Of a stretch of DNA of 34,395 bases, positions 8,047 through 16,257 are shown one piece after another (position 1 is the first letter of the stretch; each line of letters starts with the position of its first letter). Position numbers and translations under genes: made by a program. This stretch comes from a virus. Location: positions 1 to 34,395 of the IMG/VR virus record IMGVR_UViG_3300030101_002651; one strand, written 5' to 3'. The notes below the pieces were generated by a model, which did no database searches, had not been told where the DNA came from, and worked only from the letters and a program-made list of their open reading frames with translations.

Positions 8047-10649
8047 GGTTGGGCTCTCTTCAGATCAATCAGATAAGGCTGACCATTCGGCGCGAACAGG
8101 ACTTCGCCCTTGTAGGCCATCTTGTAGAGGCCATCGCCAACAGAGATCAGGTTGGCCCTTTGCACGACGGACAGAGGCACAGCTTGCTGGTTCAGCACAC
8201 CAACCGGCAACTCATCGTAGGGCCTCATCTGACCGTCAGGGCCCTGGGTGACAGCTATAGCAGTGAGGTCATTCACGCTTTCCATATTGTCGAATATTTC
8301 ATCGACGCCATCGTCTGCCTTGATGCTCGACGGGATGATGATGTTGCGGCCGTTGTAGGTCACAATCCCGCCACGTTCTTCACCGTTGATGACTTGGCGT
8401 CCAGCAGCTAGTTGCAGGGCCTCATTGTAGAGGTCCCGATCAAAGACGCCCCCGGCGCTGCCACCCTTGCCCAGGTAGATGAGGTCAGCCACAGACTTAA
8501 GCCGGTCAATCGCCCTGTCCATCGGTGGACTACCGGACAAGCCGTCAAACAGGGTGACGCGCTGGTCACGCATGTCTGTCATCTCGCCCAGGGCGCGATC
8601 CTCTTTGCCGGCCTTTATGCCCCGCCCACGCATCGCAGCTTGAATTGTCGCTTCATCCGCACCGAGAACCATCATGCCGCCGATGTGAGCCAGTTCCGGG
8701 GCGTCTTTGCTAATCTGCCCCAGGACCACCAGTGCATCCTGGCCAAAAGCAGTGGACAGTTTGTTGAGCGTTACCGTCTGTAGTTCGACAGGCATCTCCT
8801 CCAAGGCCGTAGCCAGGGCAGTGGCCTCAGACTTTGTGAGGATTGTCTTCGGTGTGCCGTAATGCGCCGAGACTTTGTTAGCGTCTTTGACCCGTGCCTC
8901 AACCGCTGTTGCGATATCGGTTGCCTGGCTGTCAGGGCTCAACACCGTTTCCACCAGGTCAACGCCGAGGGCCACGACGCCAGAGCCATTCCCCCAGGAC
9001 AGTGGGTCATCCTTGAGCCCTGTCTCCATAGCCGTGAGCCGTTGCTCCATCAGCGCCAGGAACTCACTTTCATCGGCAGAGTAACCGCCATCGCGTTGGC
9101 GCAGAGTATTGATCTTGTCCTCTAGCGTCATGGTGCTGTCGTTGGCGATATCGTTGAACAACTCTGACATAGCAGTCAGCCTGGCCACATCGCTCCGCAG
9201 CGCAGCCACCATATCTTTGGGCGCACCTTCAGCCTCTAGCTTGTTGATGCCGTCATTGATCGCAGCGACATCCTCATCCCGGATCGGGTCAAACCTCTTG
9301 ACCACTTTCTCCAGCGCATCAACGCTTCTGCCAATGCTTGTAGCCGTCGCCTTCAAAGCCGCGTTATCGGATCTTTCGTCAGATGCCATAGCTGCCAGGC
9401 GAGACTTGACGATCTTGAGCCGCAAGACATCCTCTGGTGTGCCAGCCTCTTCAGCACCCATGCGGTTAGTGATGGTGTCACGCTCCTGCCGCAGTTCTTC
9501 CAGGTTAAATCCCTGGATGCCGCGGAAGTATTCGATGTGGCTCTCTGCTGTAGCCAGGCGCTCTTTGACCTCTGCCAGCCTGGCCTTGTCTGCGCCGGCA
9601 TCTTCCAGGGCGTCAATCCTGGCCCTCATCTTGTCGATGACCGCAGTCGAGGGGATGCCCCCGGCCGACACAACAGTAGAGACCTCATAGTTCAAGTCAG
9701 CCTTGAGATTAGCAATCTCAGAGTTAAGTGCAGAGATGTCAGAGTTGGCAGCAGTGCGGAAGTTCCGCACCAGGGTCTGAGCGTTGTCGTCAGAGATGCC
9801 ACGGGCCAGGCCACCATCCTTGCCAATGTCAGCCTCAAGTCGGTCAGCGTACTCCAGTCTCTCCTCTGGTGTCTCAAGCCTGTCAAAGCCACCGCGCACT
9901 CTAGCAATCTGGGCTTTGCGATTAGCGCGGATCATGGCATCCGCGACTTCTTCTTCATTGTACCCCTGGGCCCGGAGCATAGCGCCTATGGCCTCAACGC
10001 CCTGGTCGATATCTTTGTTGATGACCGCATCAGACATGCCCGACCTGGCCAGATTCTCCAGGCTTTCGGTCATAGTCTCCAGGTTCAACGCACCCTGGGC
10101 CCGGTTCTCCTGCTTCTTCTTCTTGATGTGATCCTCAGAATAGTTGAGGAACTGAGCGTTGCGGTAGCTGTCCAGAGTGAGGCTGACTTCCTGGGCCGCG
10201 GCCGGGTCCATCATGCCCAGAGCATCGGAGAAGCCGAGCGTCACCATATCCAGTCGCTCTGCCAACTGCGTGGGGTCTTCACCAGCCTCAATCGCTTCCA
10301 GGTACTGCTTGCCCATCTCGCGCTTGGCTTCGACTTCGATCTCTGCACTCAATCCTTTGACCGCGGCATTGTAAGCAGCAGCCTCGCCAGCATTGAAGCT
10401 GGCAGGGTCTTGGTCCTGGAGTTGGGTCAGTGTCCTGGTCGGATCAGACGCGCCGAGCATTGAGCCCTGGAGAGTGTTCCGTCGCTCCACCTCTTTGAAG
10501 GCAAAGCTAGAGATACGGTCCATCGCCCTGGCCATTGCCTCAGATGTACGCGCAGCCTCACGACCAGCAGCCATGTCGATGCGGGGCACATCTCCTGTAC
10601 CAACTGTTTGGATGGGGGCAGAGGCCAGTCTTTCAAACAGTTCTGACAT
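8043..10649 (-). CDS. Large internal virion protein, coiled-coil rich (T7 gp15 position)
   Basis: This 868-residue protein is dominated by charged helices with heptad-like Leu/Ala spacing from about 40 to 520 (for example LEDAGADKARLAEVKERLAT). A more mixed C-terminal domain follows, ending PNGQPYLIDLKRAQP. There is no signal peptide or clear enzyme motif. It starts TGATG-overlapped with the gp14-like gene and ends ATGA-overlapped with the zeta-domain gene, so the three are one translational unit. Order and size match the T7 internal core set gp14-gp15-gp16, whose proteins are ejected and form a conduit through the cell envelope. The assignment is by position and architecture. Confidence 0.72.
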   Translation of the reverse strand: MSELFERLASAPIQTVGTGDVPRIDMAAGREAARTSEAMARAMDRISSFAFKEVERRNTLQGSMLGASDPTRTLTQLQDQDPASFNAGEAAAYNAAVKGLSAEIEVEAKREMGKQYLEAIEAGEDPTQLAERLDMVTLGFSDALGMMDPAAAQEVSLTLDSYRNAQFLNYSEDHIKKKKQENRAQGALNLETMTESLENLARSGMSDAVINKDIDQGVEAIGAMLRAQGYNEEEVADAMIRANRKAQIARVRGGFDRLETPEERLEYADRLEADIGKDGGLARGISDDNAQTLVRNFRTAANSDISALNSEIANLKADLNYEVSTVVSAGGIPSTAVIDKMRARIDALEDAGADKARLAEVKERLATAESHIEYFRGIQGFNLEELRQERDTITNRMGAEEAGTPEDVLRLKIVKSRLAAMASDERSDNAALKATATSIGRSVDALEKVVKRFDPIRDEDVAAINDGINKLEAEGAPKDMVAALRSDVARLTAMSELFNDIANDSTMTLEDKINTLRQRDGGYSADESEFLALMEQRLTAMETGLKDDPLSWGNGSGVVALGVDLVETVLSPDSQATDIATAVEARVKDANKVSAHYGTPKTILTKSEATALATALEEMPVELQTVTLNKLSTAFGQDALVVLGQISKDAPELAHIGGMMVLGADEATIQAAMRGRGIKAGKEDRALGEMTDMRDQRVTLFDGLSGSPPMDRAIDRLKSVADLIYLGKGGSAGGVFDRDLYNEALQLAAGRQVINGEERGGIVTYNGRNIIIPSSIKADDGVDEIFDNMESVNDLTAIAVTQGPDGQMRPYDELPVGVLNQQAVPLSVVQRANLISVGDGLYKMAYKGEVLFAPNGQPYLIDLKRAQP

Positions 10650-11200
10650 CAGCGTAGCTCATACATTGTATAGCTAGAGTTTCCGACAGATGGCGCTGGC
10701 TTGGGGTTTGTGAAACTAAACGCGCCAGTCTGATCTGCCATGTAAGCCGCCTCGCCAATACTGGCGACAGCATTGATGTAGCCCTGACGACGGGCCATGT
10801 TGCCAGCAGCCACATACTGAGCGGACTGGATCGCACCACCAGCCTCAATGATTTGTCCCTGGAGTTGCATCAACTCCTGGTTCTCTTTGCTTGTGAAAAA
10901 GTCTGTTACGCCTTTGCCCAGGTTGTAGATGGCAAGGTTGGCCACTGATCCAGAGAAGGGGTCGATAGAACCGGCCGCAGCCCGTGCGTTAATTGTTGAC
11001 AGGTTCTGAGCGATCTTCTTGAGGACCTGGATGCCCTGACGCTTGTGATTCAGCGTCTCAGACCTGGTACGCAACATGCCGGCCCTGGCTTGCATCTCTG
11101 CTTGCTTGGCTTGCATGTTGTACATTTGCTGTTGGGCTTTCGCCATCTGCATCTGCTGGATGGCACCAAAGACTTTAGACCCTATCGCTATAGCTTCCAT
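10649..11200 (-). CDS. Internal virion protein, T7 gp14-like
   Basis: This 183-residue protein has an N-terminal hydrophobic helix (IGSKVFGAIQQMQMAKAQQQ) and a long Gln/Ala/Met-rich helix (QAKQAEMQARAGMLRTRSE). A Gly/Ala segment follows with SGSVANLAIYNLGKGV, and then repeated helices with QYVAAGNMARRQGYINAV. This composition and length are typical of gp14-type core proteins of T7-like phages, which insert into the host outer membrane after ejection. It lies between tail tube B and the gp15-position protein, as expected. Confidence 0.75.
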   Translation of the reverse strand: MEAIAIGSKVFGAIQQMQMAKAQQQMYNMQAKQAEMQARAGMLRTRSETLNHKRQGIQVLKKIAQNLSTINARAAAGSIDPFSGSVANLAIYNLGKGVTDFFTSKENQELMQLQGQIIEAGGAIQSAQYVAAGNMARRQGYINAVASIGEAAYMADQTGAFSFTNPKPAPSVGNSSYTMYELR

Positions 11201-11201
11201 A

Positions 11202-13175
11202 TCACTGCCCCACGCTTACTTTGTAGTCGAGAGCCAGGACCGTCATATCAAGCGGCACGGTCTGCTTGAGTGTGATGGCTCCCTCTTTGTCAAAGCCCAG
11301 GAGTGGGCCGATGGTCTTAATGCCGGTGAAGGGCTGAACGCTAGTGTCCAGGTTGCTCTCTCCAAACTGACGGAAGGCCACCAACTCATCGTTGATGGTC
11401 AGCGCCTTTGTCTCAAAGAGTTCGGCGTTCACCTCCAGGATGCGCTTCTTGAAGCCACGCAAAGAGCCAGACTGTATCTGCGGCTCAACCGGCATGGTCT
11501 TGACCTCAACCGTGTAATCCAGACCGACCTGATAGTTGCTGGTGCTTGCCCTGGCAAAAGTCGCCGTGTTGCTGCTCACAGTCACATCTGGCTGCACAAC
11601 GCCGTCAGTGATGACCTTGACGGTCTCAGTGTCCAGGTGAGCGACACTGACAGAACTGGTGGCACCAGAGGCTGCAACCGCGCTGTCCAGGTTGAGGGTG
11701 CTGTCAAAATACTCGACAAAGTATTGTGCCGCGCTGTTCACTGTCCGCTTGGTGATAACGTAAATCTCATCGACATCCACCCCGACAGCCTGGAACTCAC
11801 CATTGGTTGTGAACTTGGCCGGCGCAGTGACCTCCTGAGACCGCAGCAGTGAGAACACGATCATTGACCCATCTGTACCGTTGACGATCATCAGCCGGTC
11901 ACTCTCATCTGTTGAGGTGGCGCGTCTGATCGCCATGTCAGTTGGGGCCTTGAACAGGTGGCCCGACAGCATGGAGACATTGCTGGTGTTGTAGGCAAGT
12001 TCTGTATCGGTGAAGGCTAGTTCGTTGAGAGACTTGCCCTTGCGCTGAATGAACAGGGTGCCACTGTCCACGCCGACAATCGGCACATCAGCCTTCGACC
12101 CGTTCCTGGTAGCAATCTTCACGATGAAGTTGGACGGGGTGATCGGCTCCAGGTTTGCCTGGGGAACATAGAACTCACCACCCGTTGTGAAGAGTTGGAG
12201 GTCGCGGCCGGAGAAGATGTCAGTGATAGAGTTCAGCGTCGATGTCGAAAGCGTTGCCTCAAGAGCCGCATCGTCCAGGCCTTCACCCTTGTCGAAGTTG
12301 AAGAAGTCATTGGCCCGTGATGCCCATACTGTCGAGGGCAGGGACTTGGACCCCGCCATCCAGAGCCGGCCTTCATGGAAGGTGATGGCCTTGGGCCAGC
12401 CCCTGGTGTTAGACCAGGCAAGTTCATGGCCAACCTCCAACTCCCAATCGTTAGCGGAGATGGCGTCAGTCGAGAAGAAGGGCACCTCTGCCACGCCGCG
12501 GACTTTTGTGGCGCTGACAAACTCCACAATCCGAAGCCGACCAAAGTTGCTCAAAATGTTGATGTACTGATGCTCATGCGAGGCTGAGAAGACCGAGGCT
12601 GTCGCCGTGATCTCGACATTTCCAGATGCGGCAGATGGCGTGATGTCTGCCGCAGGATTACTGGTGGTGATCGAAAATGGATAGTAGGGCCGCTCGACAA
12701 ACGAAACAGTCGATTTCGTCCAGGACGAATTGTTAGCACCGCGGACTAGCTTCAGTGGCTCCAGGTCCTCATGCGTGAAGATGATGGTGTCGGCCGACTG
12801 TGCAAAGCGTAGATTCGGCAGCATGGCCGCGGTGATCTCAGAGATCGCCAAGAAGTTGTTGCCAGTGCCGTTGATGTTTGTAACCAGGGCCCCACTGCGG
12901 AAGACATACAGCTTGCCGGCAGTTAGTGCGAACATATAGCTGTCGTCTGTGTTGAACTCAAACGGGATAAGCCTCACGCCATTGGCAGCGCCACTATCCA
13001 GGGTGGCAGCGTAGCGCAACCCCTCACGCCGCCTGATACCGCCCTGGGGCTGGATCACAACATTGGTGGCAGTCTGTAGGGCAGAGTAATACTGCTTGAG
13101 GTCGATCCTGGCCCGGAGGAGGGGGTCGATCTCACCTACTGAGAAATTTGTCTGTATCTGGACAATCCGGCTCAT
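11202..13175 (-). CDS. Tail tubular protein B (nozzle), T7 gp12-like
   Basis: This 657-residue beta-rich protein starts MSRIVQIQTNFSVGEIDPLL and carries YYSALQTATNVVIQPQGGIRRREGLRYA (shown here across residues about 29-56), the family signature of podovirus tail nozzle proteins. The middle has the usual segments SLPSTVWASRANDFFNFDKG and FIQRKGKSLNELAF. It forms the distal tail tube and closes the channel before infection. It overlaps tail tube A by ATGA and is followed by the core protein genes. Length fits the BPP-1/T7-like branch. Confidence 0.88.
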   Translation of the reverse strand: MSRIVQIQTNFSVGEIDPLLRARIDLKQYYSALQTATNVVIQPQGGIRRREGLRYAATLDSGAANGVRLIPFEFNTDDSYMFALTAGKLYVFRSGALVTNINGTGNNFLAISEITAAMLPNLRFAQSADTIIFTHEDLEPLKLVRGANNSSWTKSTVSFVERPYYPFSITTSNPAADITPSAASGNVEITATASVFSASHEHQYINILSNFGRLRIVEFVSATKVRGVAEVPFFSTDAISANDWELEVGHELAWSNTRGWPKAITFHEGRLWMAGSKSLPSTVWASRANDFFNFDKGEGLDDAALEATLSTSTLNSITDIFSGRDLQLFTTGGEFYVPQANLEPITPSNFIVKIATRNGSKADVPIVGVDSGTLFIQRKGKSLNELAFTDTELAYNTSNVSMLSGHLFKAPTDMAIRRATSTDESDRLMIVNGTDGSMIVFSLLRSQEVTAPAKFTTNGEFQAVGVDVDEIYVITKRTVNSAAQYFVEYFDSTLNLDSAVAASGATSSVSVAHLDTETVKVITDGVVQPDVTVSSNTATFARASTSNYQVGLDYTVEVKTMPVEPQIQSGSLRGFKKRILEVNAELFETKALTINDELVAFRQFGESNLDTSVQPFTGIKTIGPLLGFDKEGAITLKQTVPLDMTVLALDYKVSVGQ

Positions 13176-13789
13176 CCACGAACCGAAATCAGACTGTAGT
13201 CCTCAATCGCCTCTGTTTGTCTGTTCTGGCTGTCGATAGACGTTGCCACGCGGAAGAAGCCCCCGCGCATATTCTCAGAGGGTGTCCCGACAGCCTGGGT
13301 CTTGAAATAGTCCGCTTTGGTTATCTGGTCCGTCACGGTCTCCGCGATGTTCCAGGCCATCATGTATTTCAACAGTTGGATGAAGTAAGTCGGCAACTCA
13401 GCTTCTGGCGTAGGATACTGGTAATCGACATATATCTCTTCCTCAGAAGAGAGCAGCTTGTCGCCCATGACTTCCCAGCCATATTGGATCGGTCTCGCGC
13501 CGGATGTGCCAGAAGTAAACACTGCGCGAACATTGTTGAGCCTGTCGCCTGGTAGCTGATACTCATACTTGAACTCGTTGACAGGAGTGGTCGTTGTCCT
13601 GGCGAGTTGCGTCTTCTTGAATGAGAAGGTCCAGGGGTGCATCCCGATGGTGCTGTCCCGGATGTCATCATAGAGGCGGTCACAAATCTGTGCCGCGTCA
13701 GTTCCTTCAGAAAAAGAGGAGAGAGGCTTCGCGCCCAGCATTATCAATGCGTCTGAACATATTGATAGTTTGGTGTCGCCAGAAGCCAT
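13172..13789 (-). CDS. Tail tubular protein A (gatekeeper), T7 gp11-like
   Basis: This 205-residue protein starts MASGDTKLSICSDALIMLGA and continues AAQICDRLYDDIRDSTIGMHPWTF, the standard pattern of the podovirus gp11-like adaptor that joins portal and nozzle. FEYxYQLPGD-like (EYQLPGDRLNNVR) and YFIQLLKYMMAWNIAETVT further down also fit. The ribosome site is AGGAGAGAGGCT before ATG. It sits between the decoration-like gene and tail tube B, with a 4-bp overlap to the latter. Confidence 0.9.
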   Translation of the reverse strand: MASGDTKLSICSDALIMLGAKPLSSFSEGTDAAQICDRLYDDIRDSTIGMHPWTFSFKKTQLARTTTTPVNEFKYEYQLPGDRLNNVRAVFTSGTSGARPIQYGWEVMGDKLLSSEEEIYVDYQYPTPEAELPTYFIQLLKYMMAWNIAETVTDQITKADYFKTQAVGTPSENMRGGFFRVATSIDSQNRQTEAIEDYSLISVRG

Positions 13790-13811
13790 AGCCTCTCTCC
13801 TGTAAGTTAGA

Positions 13812-13837
13812 GCCGGCCTCGCCTGATAGAGACCGGC
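13812..13837. other. Inverted repeat between decoration-like gene and tail tube A
   Basis: Arms GCCGGCCTC (13812-13820) and GAGACCGGC (13829-13837) pair with one mismatch around an 8-nt loop. There is no T tract on either side, so this is not a clear intrinsic terminator. It may slow transcription or shape mRNA ends in the 59-bp gap downstream of the coat and decoration genes, where T7-like phages often lower expression. Confidence 0.5.
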
Positions 13838-13848
13838 CCCGGAGGAAC

Positions 13849-14133
13849 TTAGTCGCTGTCAGTGACAACCCCGATGACCGTGCCATCGGAGACATCGACA
13901 ACACCGGAAGCGTTGGACACGACGATGTGCATGGTCACAGTGCGGGTGCCGCCTGTTGCTCCATGAACAATGATCATGTCGCCAACCTTCAGAGTGTTGG
14001 ACAGATCGTTGAAGTAGCCCGACGCATCTACTGCGGTATGTGCATCAGTGGTCGTATACACATACAGAGCAGGGCGGGAGCCGGCGAGTGATTGGCCACC
14101 AAGTGCGCCAAATCCATCTTTCGAGTAAGCCAT
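13849..14133 (-). CDS. Small virion protein after coat gene, decoration-like
   Basis: This 94-residue protein starts MAYSKDGFGALGGQSLAGSR. It is rich in Gly, Ser, Thr and Val with beta-type alternation (ALYVYTTTDAHTAVDASGYF, then DMIIVHGATGGTRTVTMHIV). Small beta proteins of this look often follow the major coat gene of marine phages and may decorate or stabilise the head. I do not recognise a named family. The gene begins 15 bp after the coat stop and has the ribosome site AAGGAG. Confidence 0.65.
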   Translation of the reverse strand: MAYSKDGFGALGGQSLAGSRPALYVYTTTDAHTAVDASGYFNDLSNTLKVGDMIIVHGATGGTRTVTMHIVVSNASGVVDVSDGTVIGVVTDSD

Positions 14134-14148
14134 CAGTCAGTCTCCTTC

Positions 14149-14997
14149 CTAGCTCTCACGACATGTGATTTTCGTGATGCCAACAGGGTCGATGGCTACA
14201 GCGCCAGCCGAGAACATCGAAGCAACCAGGAAGCTGGTTTTTTCCGGGATGTAATCGACGCGGCTTTGCGCGTTCATGTTGATACCAAGACCCATAGCGT
14301 CACGATGGAACGCATAGACGATGCGGTCAGATGAACCGTCGATAGCCAGTCCGCCTTCATCCCTGTCGCCAACCTGGACAAACCGGAAGCCGAGGAAGGT
14401 GTTACCACCTGTCATGTCTCCAGTTACCAAGGCTTTGACAGTGTTGAAATCGGAACTGGTGACTTCGGTTTCAGCCAGCAAACCATCCATGTTATTGGCA
14501 TGGGCAACGATGACACGGCCTTCAGCAGGGACGTTTGCCGCGTCCATTGCCTTCTTAGCGGCACGAAGTTTCGCCACGTTGAGGTTTGTGTTGGAACCAC
14601 CGACTGAGTTGGCAACAGTCTGTGTGCCAGAACTTGCCACCAGCGCATCAATAACCACCTGGTCCATCCGACGACCAATAGCGCCAGCAACAACCTGGAC
14701 CAGTTCTGCACGGTCCTGGAAGTTCACTTTTGCCTGGTTGAAGATGTCCGAGTATTCAGCAGCGATGTAGTCTTCCATCGTCGCTGTTACCTGGGAGTAG
14801 GTTACCGACATAGGGGTCACATCGGTTTGGGGCACACGGATGCTTGCCGTGCCTTTCCCGATCTTCGGGAATTTTACGGTTGAGCCCTCGACAGTGCGTT
14901 CACGGGTGAGACCAGCCAGGGCACGTTGACCCTGGTATGCTTGCTTCACCTCACTGTCGAAGAGGGTCACAAACGCATTGCTGATAGATACAGCCAT
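14149..14997 (-). CDS. Major capsid protein
   Basis: This 282-residue HK97-fold-like coat protein starts MAVSISNAFVTLFDSEVKQA. It contains the usual segments SVTYSQVTATMEDYIAAEYSD and GRRMDQVVIDALVASSGTQT and the C-terminal FLVASMFSAGAVAIDPVGIT. I chose ATG 14997 because AAGGAG lies 7 nt upstream; an in-frame ATG at 15015 has no such site. It follows the scaffold gene after 187 bp, the longest gap in the structural block. That gap holds a terminator-like hairpin, so the coat gene probably has its own expression control. Confidence 0.9.
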   Translation of the reverse strand: MAVSISNAFVTLFDSEVKQAYQGQRALAGLTRERTVEGSTVKFPKIGKGTASIRVPQTDVTPMSVTYSQVTATMEDYIAAEYSDIFNQAKVNFQDRAELVQVVAGAIGRRMDQVVIDALVASSGTQTVANSVGGSNTNLNVAKLRAAKKAMDAANVPAEGRVIVAHANNMDGLLAETEVTSSDFNTVKALVTGDMTGGNTFLGFRFVQVGDRDEGGLAIDGSSDRIVYAFHRDAMGLGINMNAQSRVDYIPEKTSFLVASMFSAGAVAIDPVGITKITCRES

Positions 14998-15184
14998 TTG
15001 CTTGCTCCTTCGCAAATCAAAGATAGAGGTTTACATCGCAACGGTTGTCCTGGCCGGGCCGTGTATAGCGAGAACTGGCCGCAAAAAACGGTTGTCAGTT
15101 GGGCAAACTATAACCTCACGGGGTTACGCTTACAACTGACAACCGTATGGTTTGCCTATTGGAGAGAAGCCCAGGGCTTCCTTT
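14998..15184. promoter_or_regulatory. Leader region of the coat gene with repeated GACAACCGT
   Basis: This 187-bp gap between scaffold and coat carries three related elements. ACGGTTGTC stands at 15041-15049 and again at 15088-15096, and its reverse complement at 15138-15146. The last two form a hairpin (see the terminator entry). TTTGCCTATTGGAG at 15151-15164 resembles the dispersed intergenic motif. TATACA on the minus strand just after the T run could be a -10 element, but I find no good -35. The coat ribosome site AAGGAG is at its end. Confidence 0.5.
15083..15146 (-). terminator. Nested-hairpin intrinsic terminator after scaffold gene
   Basis: ACGGTTGTCAGTTG (15088-15101) and CAACTGACAACCGT (15133-15146) are a perfect 14-bp inverted repeat. 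The 31-nt loop holds a second stem, TAACC (15111-15115) with GGTTA (15122-15126). On the minus strand the stem is followed directly by six T (15088-15083), the form of a Rho-independent terminator. It lies after the scaffold stop and before the coat gene. Confidence 0.8.
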
Positions 15185-16012
15185 TTATGCCACGTTCTCC
15201 ATGAATTGTTGCTCAACCCACTGCGTATAGGCCATGTCTTTGCCATAACGCGGGTCAGCCACAAGCTGCTGGAGTTCGTTGATAGACTTCTGAGCCCCTT
15301 CCTGGATTTCGATGGCGGGGATCGGAGCCTCATTGTATGACTGCCTGATCTTGTTCATGGCAGTGATGAAGCTGGCGTCTGTCGAAGCGTTGGCCATAGC
15401 GTTAATCTCAGCATCGTTGAGAACATTGCTTTGAGCAAACTTCATCAGCCACTGCTCTGTTTCAGCGATGATCTTGTCAGCCCGTGGCCCCAGCTTTGCC
15501 TTCTGCTCTGCAATGGTCTCCTGGGTCTGCGCTTCCATCTCGCCAGCAGATGCCAGGTAGACTTCAGCAATCTCATTGAAAGCGTCCTGGCTAATGCCGT
15601 GCTTCTTGGCTATTTCGAGATAGCCTGTAAGCATGGGGTCGTCGCTTTCGATGCCGGCGTCAGTCATGATGTCCATAGCGTATTCGCCATCTTTCGGGGC
15701 CTTGTGTAGGCCCTGGGACATCTTTGTGCGGAGTTCCTTGTAGTCACGTTTGACTGTGGCCAGTTCTTCAAATGCCTTCTCGACATCGGGCCCGTCAGTC
15801 TCAGACCAGAGTTCCGGCGGAATCCACTCAGGTCGATCACCCCAATCAATGGGCTCTTCATCTGCCTCATCTGTCTCCAGGTGGGGCATAGCCTCTGGCT
15901 CTGTCACCTGTTCTTCTTGTGGGGCGTTAAGGTTGAGGAGGGTTTGCTGCTCCTGGTTATCGCTCTGCGGCTCTTCCGAGTTATCGCTCACGGCCAGTTC
16001 ATCTTGGTTCAT
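15185..16012 (-). CDS. Scaffolding protein
   Basis: This 275-residue acidic protein starts MNQDELAVSDNSEEPQSDNQ and lies between the Bbp19/portal genes and the coat gene, the normal place for the capsid scaffold of T7-like phages. The first 65 residues are disordered and very acidic and end in WGDRPEWIPPELWSE. Long helices follow, and the C-terminus ends KDMAYTQWVEQQFMENVA. Scaffold proteins are usually recognised by this acidic helical make-up and by position rather than by motif. It overlaps the upstream gene by ATGA. Confidence 0.82.
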   Translation of the reverse strand: MNQDELAVSDNSEEPQSDNQEQQTLLNLNAPQEEQVTEPEAMPHLETDEADEEPIDWGDRPEWIPPELWSETDGPDVEKAFEELATVKRDYKELRTKMSQGLHKAPKDGEYAMDIMTDAGIESDDPMLTGYLEIAKKHGISQDAFNEIAEVYLASAGEMEAQTQETIAEQKAKLGPRADKIIAETEQWLMKFAQSNVLNDAEINAMANASTDASFITAMNKIRQSYNEAPIPAIEIQEGAQKSINELQQLVADPRYGKDMAYTQWVEQQFMENVA

Positions 16013-16257
16013 AAGTTACGACCTCTTGTGATGCGCCTCTCAATCTCCCGGACAATGCTGTTCTGTCCCTCTCGCGCAAAGCCATGAGACGCATCTTCGC
16101 CTGGGTACCAGGTAGGCTGCTCAATCGTGGTCTTGCGGAGATGTTCAAGAACGCTCTGCCCTTCCTTTGTGGAGAAGCAACGCACAAAGGCACGATCCAG
16201 GTCATCACGATCCGATACACCTGGCGTCAGGATTTGGAATACATCTTGTTCGCTCAT
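16009..16257 (-). CDS. Bbp19-like small phage protein
   Basis: This 82-residue protein matches the pattern I remember for the Bbp19 family of BPP-1-like podoviruses: FVRCFSTKEGQSVLEHLRKT, then TWYPGEDASHGFAREGQNSI. The family always sits by the portal and scaffold genes, as here, and its function is not known to me. It overlaps both neighbours by 4 bp, so portal, Bbp19 and scaffold are translated as a coupled set. Confidence 0.8.
   Translation of the reverse strand: MSEQDVFQILTPGVSDRDDLDRAFVRCFSTKEGQSVLEHLRKTTIEQPTWYPGEDASHGFAREGQNSIVREIERRITRGRNL

Noticed and set aside
9537-10463. 308-codon plus-strand frame
   Set aside because: It is antisense to the coiled-coil core protein gene, whose codon pattern and overlaps are convincing.
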